Below are positions 11,361-23,460 of a DNA stretch of 64,000 nt, one piece after another. The translations under genes were made by a program, and so were the position numbers. Within the stretch, counting starts at the first letter, position 1. Each line of letters begins with the position of its first letter. The notes beneath the pieces are model-generated. The model had not been told where the DNA came from and searched no databases. It saw nothing but the letters and a program-made list of their open reading frames with translations. This DNA is from Siphonodentalium dalli. Taxonomy: Eukaryota > Mollusca > Scaphopoda > Gadilida > Siphonodentaliidae. The stretch is taken from assembly GCA_032622095.1 (NCBI GenBank), contig CP136064.1, forward strand, positions 7,497,512-7,561,511, written 5' to 3'.

Positions 11361-11659
11361 TCTCAAGAGTTGACGAGACACATAATGCATATGAATGTTT
11401 TCGGATTGTATCATCTTCTGTCACATTTGTTTGGTTACGTTATTGCACCCATCGCCCCAACAGTACAATACATTGCAAGATGAGACAAACACGGAATATT
11501 CCTATACACATTTATGCATTATACACATACCTTATCAAGCTGAGGCGTTTGATAGCTACTTGAGTTGAAGAAATTACATCATTGTATATGTTTACTTCGC
11601 ATAATATAGCTTCACAGTTGTATAAGATTATACATATTTGTAGGTTTAGTGTTTGTTAA

Positions 11660-11879
11660 TAACCAGGTCCAGCCACAGTACATGCATGTAACTTGTAACA
11701 CGTGTTGCCATTACCAACGAAATCACCTGACTCACATGACCATTTCGCTTACACGTACACCATCAAACAACCTTTTAGACGTTTTGTGTCAAATGTGCAG
11801 CATTGCAAAATGTGTATCAGAGGGGTGTCCAATCTTTATATCAATCGACGAACATATGTGCTTAGTGAACTTTTGTTAA
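11660..11879. mobile_element. 220-bp insertion in the left arm, type unknown
   Basis: It is absent from the right arm (compare 14465-14485) and is flanked by the 8-bp direct repeat TTTGTTAA at 11652-11659 and 11872-11879. No clear terminal inverted repeats or poly(A). Confidence 0.5.
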
Positions 11880-12479
11880 ATTCTTCAGTAGCGGTGACAA
11901 CGTCGTTACTTTTCCCAAATGGGTTGTTGGTACGAACTACCATTATAGTAGTACTATACATATAGGAATTACGAGTATAGCTTATAGTAGGCGTATGTGT
12001 TTCGTACGGTCTAAACACATTTTTACAGAAGTGACGATTGCGAGTCCATTTGGGAGAAAATAGTGCCGTTCATTGCATTCAATCTTCTTGCCACACACAG
12101 TATTGTGATATAGTTATGTTTGTATTTAATTATGTTGTTTACATGATAAATAATGTTAGTTGTATACACTAGATGAATGCAAGCAAAACTCGCGTGCCCG
12201 TATACTTGGGTTTCTCGAATCCGTAATCGTAACTACAGCTATTGAAAATCGACAACTGATAGAAAGAACACATTTCTAGTGATGTACATGTAGCACCATA
12301 TATGCGTAATTCGTGCGTGCAGTAGGTTATTATGCGGAAGTTGTCAAGTTCCAACACAGCAAATAATGATTTACGGTAGGCATCCATTGTAATGCATTGC
12401 GCTAAATATCGCCCGAATCAAAAAAATTCTAGAAAATCCGGTGAAAAACGGAAACAGACTGACCAGATGGTACAATTGC

Positions 12480-13420
12480 GTGCACTACGACAAAGGACAA
12501 GGGGGGGGGGGGTTACCGACGCCTGACCAATATATTATATCATACTGCAACACATGAATTGAGAGACACCTTGGCAAAGGACCAATTCATTGGTGGGTTG
12601 TGTGATCCAGATATATATACGGCTCATTGTACAACAAGCACGACTGGGCTCTCTTGGTGAGAGCATAAGACATGCATTTGAATTAGAGGCTTTTGCCAAG
12701 TCTGAAAACATAGGGCTAAACACTATGATAGGGTAGTAAATGAAGCAGACACAACACAAAGCAAAAATATAGAGTTTGAAGAACTAAAAAAGATAAGAGA
12801 TGAACTGAAGCCCCAAACTGGTTCTAATGGAAAAGCTCAAAATAGCTCACAACCGTCCGAGACATCACAGTCCATCTCTGAGATGAAGGACATAAAACAA
12901 ATATTGACTGATGTGAAGAGGTGTAAAGGGGAAATTAACAAAGAATGACAAACTTGGAGAAAAAGGGTAACACAAATGAGTCCTGGAGGGACTGTCGTGA
13001 CGATAGACAATGGAGACATAATTATAATGATAATCCTGATTATAACACGAACGGATACAAAGAACGCACCAGATGCAGAACTTCTCACAATCCACGCGAC
13101 ATGTGCCATAATGCATATCGTGGTAGGGGAGACCAGCAGAACACAAGTGGACATCGTAACTCCAACGAGTTTTTTTAGATACAGCTCTTCTGAAGAGGGG
13201 ATCTGTATTTAGATTGCAATCTGTATGTGCAGCCAGTGAGGTTTCTGATTGGTACTGGAGCAACAGTTTCCATGCTCTCAAGAAACTGTATGACTACTTA
13301 TCGGAAGATAAATACCATATGTTACATAAATGATGTAGCACACGAGCTGTTGATCATTGAGTCCAACGAAACGAACAAGGCATACCGAGTTGTATCATCT
13401 GACTCATCGTAAACTCTGCC
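12480..13420 (+). pseudogene. Decayed LTR-retrotransposon gag and protease remnant
   Basis: In the frame at about 12515-12660 a peptide containing ELRDTLAKDQFIGGLCDPD resembles the conserved C-terminal part of Ty3/gypsy (Mag-type) gag. The similarity continues in another frame as ARLGSLGESIRHAFELEAF, so a frameshift lies near 12617. Further on, at about 13235-13290, FLIGTGATVSMLS resembles a retropepsin active site in which the catalytic Asp of the D-T-G-A motif has become Gly. Several stops separate these islands. No reverse transcriptase is visible downstream, and no LTRs were found around it. It lies in the loop of the large inverted repeat. Confidence 0.7.
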
Positions 13421-14394
13421 AGAGATATTATCTTCTCGTCACTTGTCAGAGCACATCAACAAAATTCCCCAGAAGGAATTGGAACTATTGAAACTGATGA
13501 TCACGAGCCCACTTATACCTCGATAAGCAGCATGGATCAGGCACCAGCTATGGTAGAGAACACAGATATTGGCAGAATATACCATATGTGACTCCTGGAA
13601 GGTCTGGAAATTCACAAATGCTCAGAAAGCTTAACGAACCTATTATGGGTCTATACGATCACATGACAATACAACAGTACTTTCTGCTACCATATAATCA
13701 ATGAGGATGGGTTTCAAAGAGCTGAACCAAAACCACTCTATCCTGAAGTGAAACCAAATGCACAGGAGAAATATATTCTTCCTGACACATTGGCAGACAT
13801 ACATGGTCAGATAAATTCGACATGTAATGACCAAGGCCTTGGAGATATTACGGCATCTGTTCCTCATCATATTCCAAGAAATATGGCCCAACCCAAAAAC
13901 GGCGCCATGGTACCCCAAGGGGGATTCAAGGACGATATACAGAATTAAAGAACATCACATGGTTGATGACAAGGATCGATTTGATGGCTGTGACCAAGAG
14001 GATCGTGACGCATTAAAACCCCAAATACTGTGGGAAGGTCCACATAGCGCAAAGTCGTGGATGATGACTCCCAGATAGGAGAGCCACAGAAATACAGAAT
14101 ATATATATTCTATTATATGATTAAAGGGAAATGGCAGTCATGGGGGAACATCAAGTCCCGGGTGGTCCAAACACGACCCCTTGGCTTAACTTGCAGGGTT
14201 GAGCCACGAATAGATGTGGTGAGATCGCGAGCTCACCTTAATGACTGTGCCGTCTCGTGGGTAGTTCATGCCCATTGGTCGCTAAAAACCCTCTATGTGT
14301 GTCAAAGAATAGTAGGCTATGCGACCGCATTGGAGAACATTTCTGCACCCAGATACAAACAAACTTTGGCTTCCATCGGTTCCATGTTGCAGAC
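13421..14394. other. Inverted-repeat loop, unassigned
   Basis: Between the gag/protease remnant and the right arm there are short open frames with some protein-like composition (for example around 13480-13550 and 13750-14078) but frequent stops and no domain I can name. Probably more decayed mobile-element or retrocopied sequence. Confidence 0.35.
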
Positions 14395-15925
14395 GACCTA
14401 CGGTGTAAAGGAAGTCGTACCAACGACCCATTTGGGAAAAGTAACGGGGTGGTCACCGCTGCTGAAGAATTTATTAACAAACACTAAACCTACAAATATA
14501 TATAATCTTATACAACTGTGAAGCTATATTATGCGAAGTAAACATATACAATGATGTAATTTCTTCAACTCAAGTAACTATCAAAAGCCTCAGCTTGATA
14601 AGGTATGTGTATAATGCATAAATGTGTATAGGAATATTCCGTGTTTGTCTCACCTTGCAATGTATTGTACTGTTGTGGCGATGGGTGCAATACCGTAACC
14701 AAACAAATGCGACAGAAGATGATACAATCCGAAAACATTCATATACATTATGTGTCTCGTCAACTCTTGAGAGTTTGTCCTGGATTATTGTTCAAAATGG
14801 AATTGAATTATCACCCATGTATATAGAGGGGCAAAACAAGTTTATATTTCACGATTTTCGGTCTACTTTCATCAGAAAACTCCGAAATGTTGCCATCTGT
14901 AAATTATACCATGGCGTTATCATAATGTATATCTTGAAGTGGGTACACTTCAATATAATAGCACAAAATAATCGGAGTTGTGCTTTTGTATTCTGCCATA
15001 CCGAAATTTCTAAAACTGATTTTGTTTCTTCTGAATTTCGGGGTGGGGGTGACACAATCTACCACCACATAGCATCTATGGCAAAGAATGACATCCTTAT
15101 CCTACAATCATATGCAGTATATATTTCCACAAGTTTCTATATTATATACGGGATTTCCATTCAGTGCAATACTGAATAATCGCCTATTAAGTGGGGCGAA
15201 ACAACTGAAAATGAAAGATTTTGTGTCTATTTTCCACGTAAATTTAAGAACTTTTTACATCTATCACCGCAATCATGGCATTGCATTACTTTGTATTTAT
15301 AAGTGTGTAACCTGCTATATCGTAGCACAAACATATCCCGAATACCTGTTCTTTTGTGTTCATTTGTGCCGAATTTTCCTAAAACGGTTACTTTTTGCTG
15401 AATTTTGGGGTGAGGGTTGAAATAATCTTACATAACACATCACGTGAAAAAATATGATGACATATTCAGCATACTGCGTATGTGGTATATATATACGCAC
15501 TTTTCTAGACTATATACGATATTGATCTATCGCCCATTAAGTGAGGCAAAAAAATTGAAAAATTGCGCTGTTTTGTCTATTTTTACAATAAATCTAAAAA
15601 ATATCTTCGTTATATCAGAGAAATCGTACCACTATCATAGTAAATATCTAGAGATATGTAGACTACAATATTTTAGCGCAAAATGTTCGCGTTTCTATAC
15701 TTTTATTTCTCATTTTGCCGAATTTTACAAAAACAGGGATTTTTGCTGAATTTTGGCACTTAATCAGCTAAAAATCATCTTTTGCATCATTTGTATATTT
15801 TACACCGGGTCCTATCCGATGCGGAATGTCATAACCTTCAAAATGATGTATCACAAGCCCGTGTGTGGTACCGATGGACTAAACTTTCTGAAATCGGTTC
15901 CGTCCGCTCCACTATAAAGGATGAC
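14395..15925. repeat. Right arm of the 6.5-kb inverted repeat
   Basis: Reverse complement of the left arm and lacking its three insertions, so it preserves the ancestral, uninterrupted sequence. It includes the inverted version of the ~365-bp triplication. The outer edge near 15925 pairs with 9425; the inner edge near 14405 pairs with 11938. Confidence 0.85.
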
Positions 15926-16900
15926 ATCGCGTTTATTTGATTTGTACATCATATCTAAATAATTTAAACTGGTGAATGAATTTTTGTGAGCGGTAAATTT
16001 ATTTAACTAGCTGCTGTAGGTCTGGGTTTTTCCAGATCAAATTTGGCTGTGTGATAGCCCTGTCGTACACTTGGGGATTTATTTTTTAAAAGTAAACAAT
16101 CTAGCTAGGTAAGCATCACTGGTATGGCCTGTAGGCTTCAATTCAGTGAATTTGGCCGAAACGTTAATACTGTCGCCTATGGGAAACCATTTAGTTCAGT
16201 GATTCCTCTAAAGGATGACCAAGATGGTCGCTGGCAGCCATGTTTTTAACAGAATTCAGAAAAATTGTAAACACCATCTAGAGGTCACCCCAAGGATCCA
16301 TATGAAGTTTGGTGATGATCGGATGGGGGATATTCCTTGTAGGGTGTGCTAAAGGATTTAGTGATATAAAGAGTAAAATTCAAGATGGCTGCCGGTTCAC
16401 CTTTCATGATTATACAATATCTCCCTGTATACATATTCACCTCACATATGACCACACGTCACTACATGGCTGCCACTTGAACATACACCATGTATCACTT
16501 TGATACCAATGGACGATCGTAGCCGTATAATACGGTCCCTCTCAGTTCCGTATTGAGGTTCTGCCATTTCCGTTCAAAAACAGGGCCAGAATACCAAAAA
16601 AAAGGGGTTTTTTTGGGCTACAGTCCATACTGCATCTTTTTTTAGATGAATTTGTTATTCCTCCTTATAAGTTCTGGGACAACCAGAATAAACATTTAGT
16701 TGTCAGTTGATTATGTAACATGGTTAATATCCAAGTGAGTCACAATTTGCTACATTTCCGGAACAGCAAAGAATAATGTTCTGGATAATTATATGCGAAA
16801 AATCCACCTTTTTTGTTTACCAAATTTGGTTGTCATTTTGCAAGCCATCTTGAGTAATTTAAAAACAAAATACATCAGTGTGACACATAGAAGACAGATA
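15926..16900. other. Intergenic with a dispersed repeat fragment
   Basis: No gene seen. The segment 16205-16400 carries motifs (GAAGTTTGGTGATGATCGGA, GTAGGGTGTGC, AAGATGGCTGCC) that also occur in both orientations at 39290-39780, so it is a fragment of a dispersed repeat family. Confidence 0.5.
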
Positions 16901-17330
16901 AAAACGATAAACACATTTGATACCAAAGATATTTGTATTTTACTGGTACAATCATGGTACTTTACCATAGTAATTTACCATGATACTTTACAATATGGGA
17001 AGTCAGAAAAACGATAAACACATTTGATACCAAAGATATTTGTATTTTACTGGTACAACCATGGTACTTTACCATAATATTTTACCATGGTACTTTACAA
17101 TATGGGAAGTCAGAAAAACGATAAACACATTTGATACCAAAGATATCTGTATTTTACTGGTACAACCATGGTACTTTAATACCATAGTATTTTACCATGA
17201 TACTTTACAATATGGGAAGTCAGAAAAACGATAAACACATTTGATACCAAAGATATTTGTATTTTACTGGTACAACCATGGTACTTTACCATAATATTTT
17301 ACTATGGTACTTTACAATATTATTATAGCG
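16901..17330. repeat. ~108-bp minisatellite, 4 copies
   Basis: Units begin AAAACGATAAACACATTTGA at 16901, 17007, 17115 and 17225. Each contains ACTGGTACAA(C/T)CATGGTAC and several overlapping TACCATGGTA-like palindromes. Frames read across it repeat the same peptide and are not genes. Confidence 0.85.
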
Positions 17331-17984
17331 GCCAATGTGATATATACTTTACCATGGTGCTTTTTTATATGGGTTTCGCCAAGGCAGAAATTTAATTTAA
17401 TTTTCATTTCAATAGTACATGCCTGAAATTGAAATTGAAATATACATGAATGTGAGAAAGATGCGTGAAAGTTGTTTCATTATAATGTGTGTACCGGTTA
17501 TTGTTTCTCGAATAAACAACTTAAAATTGATGCCAAAAAAATATTAATTGACCTTTTGGGTGTGGTAATTATATAACAACATTGGAAAACCTTCCAGGAT
17601 GGACACACAATTAATCTTCGCTAAAAAGTTGTTAGAGCTGCATAGCATTGAATTCATTGGGTCACATGACACATATATAGTGTTTTAAGATGGAAAATTT
17701 CACGATAATCGTGATTTTTATCGGTGGGGGGCCGGGGGGGGGGGGGGTAGGCCTACCTATCGACACACAGAAACACGACATATAAACCATGCATAACTAA
17801 ACAAAGCAACCAAAGAAACCGGTATAGTTGACAACATAAAAATTAGATCAATTGAATAAAATAAGGTTTGAAATCATTTTCCCCCGAAGTTATGAATAGT
17901 ATATTCTGGTACGAAACGACTGATTATTACATTTCGTCTTTGTACGAAACATCCAAGGTACGAAAAGTCCAGAAACTGGGAAAT
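17331..17984. other. RAD1 upstream region
   Basis: No divergent gene recognised on the minus strand. Two G-runs (17726-17747) are present. Sequence just upstream of 17985 probably contains the RAD1 promoter, but no TATA box or initiator could be fixed. Confidence 0.4.
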
Positions 17985-17994
17985 CACTTCCGGT
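17985..17994 (+). promoter_or_regulatory. ETS-type site in the likely RAD1 promoter
   Basis: CACTTCCGGT is an exact ETS-family (GABP/ELK-like) consensus and lies 52 bp upstream of the RAD1 ATG. ETS sites next to the start are typical of TATA-less housekeeping and DNA-repair promoters. Function is inferred from sequence and position only. Confidence 0.5.
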
Positions 17995-18045
17995 TTTCGT
18001 TAGCGCGAAACTTGATTTTGTTTATTTTGAATACAGAAATAATCT

Positions 18046-18156
18046 ATGGCACTGTCAACACAAGATGGACCATCAGATAGTCAATACGTTATGGTTGCCA
18101 AGCTTGATAATGTCCGGAGTTTGTCTACAATACTCAAAGCTGTCCACTTCAAAGAT
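18046..18156 (+). CDS. RAD1: RAD1 exon 1 (residues 1-37)
   Basis: The exon codes for the N-terminus, with the conserved block LDNVRSLSTILKAVHF at residues 21-36, which opens the first PCNA-like domain. The start is well fixed: an in-frame TAA lies two codons upstream (18040-18042), no other ATG is available, and the first residues before QYVMVAKLDN are the short variable leader seen in the family. The donor is GAT|GTATGA, phase 0, and exon 2 continues the alignment without a missing residue. The +4 base is G but -3 is T, so the start context is only moderate. Confidence 0.93.
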
Positions 18157-19994
18157 GTATGAATTAACAGGCCTTCGATTCTGTAAAATGCAGGAGTGTG
18201 GTTGGTCACTCGCCTAACCTGAAACCCAGGCGTGTGATTTTCGTGGATATTTCGGGGGTATAAAATGACAAACGAAGACTCAAAATTAAATCAATTTTAT
18301 CACCATTGTGATTCATCTTGTACACATGTATTCTCCACATTGAAGTAATTAAAACTCCATTCTCGAATTGCGTCGTAATGCTTCCGTTGGATGTAAGTTG
18401 TTATGAAATGCGGTCAGAGACCATGTATTGATGTAACCACGTGAGAGTTTCCTGTTGTGTGAACTCTATCGATATTTTAAAAAATAATGTTTGATTGCCC
18501 CGAACTCAAGTTTCAATTTCTATTCATCCTCACCGCCCATCGGGGCGGCTTCATTTAGAACGCAACACAATCATGGTACCAAAATTACGTTGCATTGGTG
18601 ATGGGGTGCACGGTGGGATTAATTTAAATATGTCATGTTGGTAACAATATCTAGCCGAGAATTACTCAGACCTGCATACGAATGCGACGACATCGCTAAA
18701 CGCACCTGACTATAATAATGTTCTAGCGCATGCGCAAAACTTAAAACAATTACTTCCGTCGTATACGGCATGTCTGTCAGTCTTCTCCAGCAAACAAGGT
18801 TGATCGTTATTATAAACCCTTTTTCAATCGTGTGCCGAATATCGCCGAGGAGTGTGATTAATTACTCGCCAAGATTTAATTTCAGGCGTGCTATGGTGCG
18901 CGAGCGCGATCGCACGCCTCATAATCGAAGGCCTGAATTAAAACAATACAAATGTTGTAATGGGGGAAAGAAATCAATGATCTTGAATGAGAGCTACGTC
19001 TCGGATACTGACTTCCCATAATTAATCGACTAACCTTCAACAGGTGTGGTCGTCGATGGTGTGGTAGTCGATAGTTATTTACTTTCATCGACGTTTGTAT
19101 GTTGTTTTTCGTTACATATTTTAATATAGTGTGTCAAATTATTCCGCAGTAACTGCATGGGCAGTAAACGTGACTACATCCCTGTTACCGGCCCCACAGA
19201 AGCTCCAATATCTGCCACTGTCTACATATGTCCTTGTTAACTTTTCGTCGCAGTTTCGCTCCTAATATCCTACTTAATGCGAAGCACGTGCATATTTAGA
19301 AACTTTCCCATCTCTGTTAAATTATGGGTTAAGCTGCATGGACATAGATCTATCCCACAATGACACTTTGTTCGAGTAAAACCTAACTTATGATTATATT
19401 ACAGGCGCAATTACCCCATGTCTTCTGAATAAGTGCTCTCGCTGTGTTTTCCCTTAAAACACTGAACACTGACAGTTTATAACTGTGTTCAGAGTGGATG
19501 TAAAGTAGTCATCTTAATTTCACATTTATCACTTGTTTACCTGAATGTTTTAGGGCACATATGAGCGATTAATCGCCTAACCGAGAATATAATGGTCCAT
19601 AAGTCGATTCTGAAAACTAATAGTCATGGCAACCCTAAAAAAGAATCTCAAGACAAAATTTTGAAAAACACTTGTGTACTGGGCAAATTTCGTACCTCTG
19701 CTCTTCTACATACGGTGTCATGTCCAGGGATTACACTGTGCTAGGCACACCATCGGATCGGGAGCCGATGTTAATGGCTTTCCTGTGTGCAACAATGTGC
19801 ATGCAACAATCTGCACACATTAAAGAACCCTACCGTCGTGATGAAGTCATGGGTTATTCGGTTAATTGACAAAATTACCTGATCAAAATTCAAGTCATCA
19901 GACTCATGGGGCCACAGTGGAAATAAGGCGCTTCTATGAGCCTTTCCTGTGCTATTCCGGGCATCGGACCGAATAACTTCTCACTCAATCACAC
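18157..19994. other. Intron 1, 5' part
   Basis: No repeat of note until 19995. It contains an NRF1/ETS-like site pair at 18726-18758 and a hairpin around 18878-18940 (TTTCAGGC pairing with GCCTGAA). An 83-codon open frame at 18770-19021 has no recognised similarity. Confidence 0.45.
18726..18758 (+). promoter_or_regulatory. NRF1-like palindrome plus ETS-like site in intron 1
   Basis: GCGCATGCGC at 18726-18735 is the exact NRF1 palindrome, and TACTTCCG at 18751-18758 is an ETS-like core 16 bp further on. This pairing is common in CpG-type promoters. It lies 570 bp inside intron 1, so it could be an alternative RAD1 promoter, an enhancer, or chance. Confidence 0.35.
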
Positions 19995-20244
19995 TCACGA
20001 TGATTGGAGCTTCCTGAAATTTTGTGAAAACCCTGTGCCAATGCATTCTCTTATATATTGAGTCACCGATAGGGTGCCTCGCATATATAAAAGAATGCAT
20101 TTGCCTAAAAATATTTACTTTGACCTTGTAAGCCAGTTCATTTTCTCATATGTGAGGCTCCCTGTGGGAGACTCGCATATATAAGTGAATGCACTGCCAC
20201 AGGGTCTTTAATGCTGCACCAGCGCAGCTCCCATCATCAAAGGG
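19995..20244. mobile_element. Degenerate hairpin MITE (TTAA/CCCTT type)
   Basis: Two decayed copies of the shared hairpin (about 20038-20105 and 20140-20200) lie inside ends related to the 28087-28620 element: GGAGCTTCCTGAAATTTTGT at the left and CAGCGCAGCTCCCATCATCA followed by AAGGG at the right. The expected TTAA at the right edge is TTAG. Confidence 0.65.
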
Positions 20245-20287
20245 TTAGTATATAATAGCTGTACAAACTGAGGGTTCTGACTTCAAT

Positions 20288-20357
20288 ACAGTAATTCCCA
20301 AAATAATTGACTCCTTAACCACAGCAGAATTACCGAGAGCTTTCCGATGAATGGCAA
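20288..20357. mobile_element. Fragment of the ACAGTAAT palindromic MITE
   Basis: It begins ACAGTAATTCCCAAAATAAT and includes CTTAACCACAGCAGAATTA and CGAGAGCTTTCCGATGAATG. The latter string is also found, inverted, in the centre of the 27296-27481 copy, so this is about half of that longer variant. Confidence 0.7.
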
Positions 20358-20362
20358 CAAAG

Positions 20363-20520
20363 ACACAAATCGAGGGTTCAATAGTTCGAGGGTTCAATAG
20401 TCTGAGGGTTTAATAGTCCAAGGGTTAATCTAAACCGGCACAAACCGAGTGTTCAATAGTCTGAGGGTTCGATATTGCGAGGGTACAATAGACTGAATGG
20501 TTCGATATTCCGAGGGAACT
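20363..20520. repeat. ~16-bp degenerate tandem repeat
   Basis: Around nine variants of CGAGGGTTCAATAGTC in series (for example TCTGAGGGTTTAATAGTC, GCGAGGGTACAATAGAC). Confidence 0.75.
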
Positions 20521-21705
20521 AATACTACTATAGAATGGACAGCATGGTTTTGGGTCACACTCACAACCATGGTCAACATTTTCAACAGCTGAATGACAGT
20601 ATATAAGGGTTGTGGAATCACCTTTGTGCATGTGTATATATGAAAATAAACACTTATTACATTTCAAGCTTTTAAAACACGTTGCGTTCTGCATGGCCGC
20701 TTTCAAATAGGTCACTAGAGTCTAGATCATGCCATGATCTTACTGTTTGTCAGGCATGAATTGTGATAGCATTTGGCAAATTTGACCCATGGCAGTTGCC
20801 AGCACGATCCATGGTATTGCAACACTCTGTCACATACGTTAAATGAGTATCTGTTGACCTGACCTAATCCTGATATGGACATTAACTCTTTTGATGCCAA
20901 ACGCACATTATTGCGAATTATATGGTCGACGTCAAACGTACATAATTGCAAAAAATTTCCAGCTTATTCTAATATTGTGGCACTGGGACGGACATCCAGT
21001 AACTCCAGTAAGAGTCCAGTTATGGTGCTGGAGTGGATAGCATCAAAAGAGTTACACGTACTCAATCCGATCAGACGGTCCCAATATCATCAAGTTACAA
21101 CAACAACAACATTTTTTCAAAATACGCTTTAGTTATCAGAATCGATTTATTGCAACAAAATAATTATAACCGCTGTCAACTATGGTATAAAATTTCCCAA
21201 AACGTGTTATTTGTCAACATGTTGTTCAATGAAATATGGCTGTATTATCATGAAAGTTGGCCATATTACCATTTGATTTTAGTGTTATCCATCTTCATCC
21301 ACAATTTGTCCAAGACCGTAGGTTTGATGACTTTTTTCCAGGCCAAAAATAAGTACACATCTTGAGATATAAAATATTTCAAAAATCGATATCTATCTGA
21401 TCACTCTGAACTTTGATGGGTGGGTTCCTCGACTCGAATCAAATATTTTTTACCCACGAATCCAAAGAAATAGTCATTTGGTAGCATTAATTTGGAGTAT
21501 CTTTAAGCTCTTGCAGCTGGCATTGCTTCTTGTTTGAGGATAGGACAGCTAAATAATCTCTGTAGTCAGGGTAATAACTGACATAAAATATACAAGAAAC
21601 AGATAATTAACTTTGTGTGGCCTAATAATGATTTTATTTATTATGCCACATGTGGTGTATCTAGTTTCGGTGATTTTGATATTGTGTGGTGGACAGGACG
21701 AATGT
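20521..21705. other. Intron 1, no feature seen
   Basis: No exon-like or repeated sequence recognised apart from short AT-rich stretches. Confidence 0.4.
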
Positions 21706-22175
21706 ATTCTTGGAGATTTTTTGTACCTTACTCAATCGTACCAATAGAATCACGTATATGCTGAAATTGTAAAGTTAACGGCACCGGTGTATAATATGTT
21801 TTTGAAAATATGATAAATCGTATCCATAGGGTCAGGACAGGCTGAAATTGTGAACTTAAAGTCACCGGTGTAATAATATGTTGTTGAAAATATAAATAAT
21901 CTGATAGCCTGAAAATAATATATCACCCATTGGGAGTCCCATGGTGTATTCTTGGCTATTTTTATTTGTACCTTACTCAATCGTACCGATAGAATCACGT
22001 AGATGCTTAAATTGTAAAGTTAACGTCACCGGTGTATAATATGTTTTTGAAAATGTGATAAATCGTATCGATAGAGTCAGGACAGGCTGAAATTGTAAAC
22101 TTAAAGTCACTTGTTGTTGAAAATATAAATAATCTGATAGACTGAAAATAATGTGTAACCCATTGGGAACCCCTG
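21706..22175. repeat. 243-bp tandem duplication
   Basis: The block starting near TTTTTGTACCTTACTCAATC occurs at 21718 and again about 243 bp later. Both copies run through CACCGGTGTA, TCAGGACAGGCTGAAATTGT and CCCATTGGGA. A smaller internal similarity (CTGAAATTGTAAAGTTAACG and CTGAAATTGTGAACTTAAAG) suggests an older ~115-bp doubling. Confidence 0.8.
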
Positions 22176-22739
22176 GTTTAGTGAAGTGCATTGTGGGAAG
22201 TTTAATTGTGATTCTCCTCCATCTTTATTTTATGGAATTATCACCAAGATTTCTCCACTCGATTCTCTTAAAATGTACCCTGATCGGTCAAATTCTTTTG
22301 ATAATTCTATCTAAATACATCTTAGCTACTATTCGGATCTGCTGTCCCGGTTGAAAAGGGTTTAGTTTGACCAAAATGGCTATTGTCAATTTGACAAAAG
22401 CTTGTTTACAAACTGCGTCTACTAGATGACCCGGCCGTCCACTCCACGCTGTAATTAGTGTAAATTTATTATCGAAAACAAATTCAATTTCTTCCATCTA
22501 AAACATAATTACGCGCTGAACTCTGTCATTTTAAGAATATAGTAGTATTACACAAATACACACCAAGTTTCAGCTCAAAATTTTGAAAAATGACAGTTTT
22601 ATAGACATAAATCGATTTTAATGGGAAATCCTGTGAGGCTGTGTTAAATTTTATCATCGGAAAAAAAAAATCATTTCTTCGATCTAAGAAATAATTACGT
22701 GCTGTACCCTGTCATATTTGACCGGTTCTACCTGATAAT

Positions 22740-23460
22740 TGTGTGACAGTACAGTCGCGTTACTTTATACGTCAACATTGGTCATTATCACTCGACAAAT
22801 TTATTTCGGTCTATCGTATCAACCCCTATTTCCCCCGCGTAGCCTGACTAAGTGTCTTTATCGCTCCACTAATTTGTATCGTTTCATCGGTATGAATTCC
22901 ATATCCAATTATCCACATATAACCAACCCAACCTCTAATCCCGGTCCAATTTATTTATTTCTTTCATCGGTATATAGTCATGTTAGTTATATTTTATCTC
23001 GTGATACTTGTACTTATATGTCTATGGTATTACTATAGTATACCGTATATGTATATCAATTGCTATTCCTTTCTATATAATCCTGGTGCAATTATAGTGA
23101 TAATTTCAGACCCCCCCCCCAATTTTATATAATTGCTGCTTTAGTACAGTCACGATGCATTACATGGCAACATCGATCCACTAATTTATGTCAGTTCATC
23201 GGTACAAACCCCTTTTTTCTCCGAGTCCATATAACCAACCCAACATCTTATAGAACTCCATAAATGACTATTCTGGCACTATATAGAGATGACACCCCCC
23301 TATTTTATAGCCTTGTTGCAACAGTAGAGTTGATATGCATAATATGTCAACATTGGTCGTTATCGCTCTACAAATTTATATCGGTTCAACCCTTAGTTCC
23401 CTGTATCGCCCACCCCTCCCTCAATTTATTTTTTTCATTTGTATTATAGTCTCGTCACAT
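22740..23460. repeat. Diverged tandem repeat, about 3 copies
   Basis: Starts near 22745, 23150 and 23325. Each copy has GTCAACATTGGTC(A/G)TTATC or a relative, then ACAAATTTAT, a CGGT(T/C)CA string and a pyrimidine-rich CCCCTATTTCCCC-like block. CATATAACCAACCCAAC occurs twice. A C-run lies at about 23110. Confidence 0.55.

Larger units (their letters stand above)
9425..11945. repeat. Left arm of a 6.5-kb inverted repeat
   Basis: The arm is the reverse complement of 14395-15925, with very high identity in long stretches (for example 11363-11560 against 14565-14765). It is about 1 kb longer than the right arm because of three insertions absent from the partner: 9594-10087, 11108-11360 and 11660-11879. 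The outer boundary near 9425 and inner boundary near 11940 are where the two arms stop aligning. Confidence 0.85.

Noticed and set aside
13475-14078. Possible host-protein fragments in the inverted-repeat loop
   Set aside because: Short frames with plausible composition but many stops, and no motif strong enough to name.
10102-15749. Matching ORFs of 78-107 codons in the two arms (10102-10425, 10559-10795; 15088-15420, 15444-15749)
   Set aside because: They match because the arms are inverted copies. Composition is AT-driven and no domain is seen, so conservation is of DNA and not evidence of coding.
15926-17984. Divergent BRIX1 gene upstream of RAD1, as in human
   Set aside because: I looked on the minus strand for its basic N-terminus and conserved blocks and saw none; the arrangement is not supported here.
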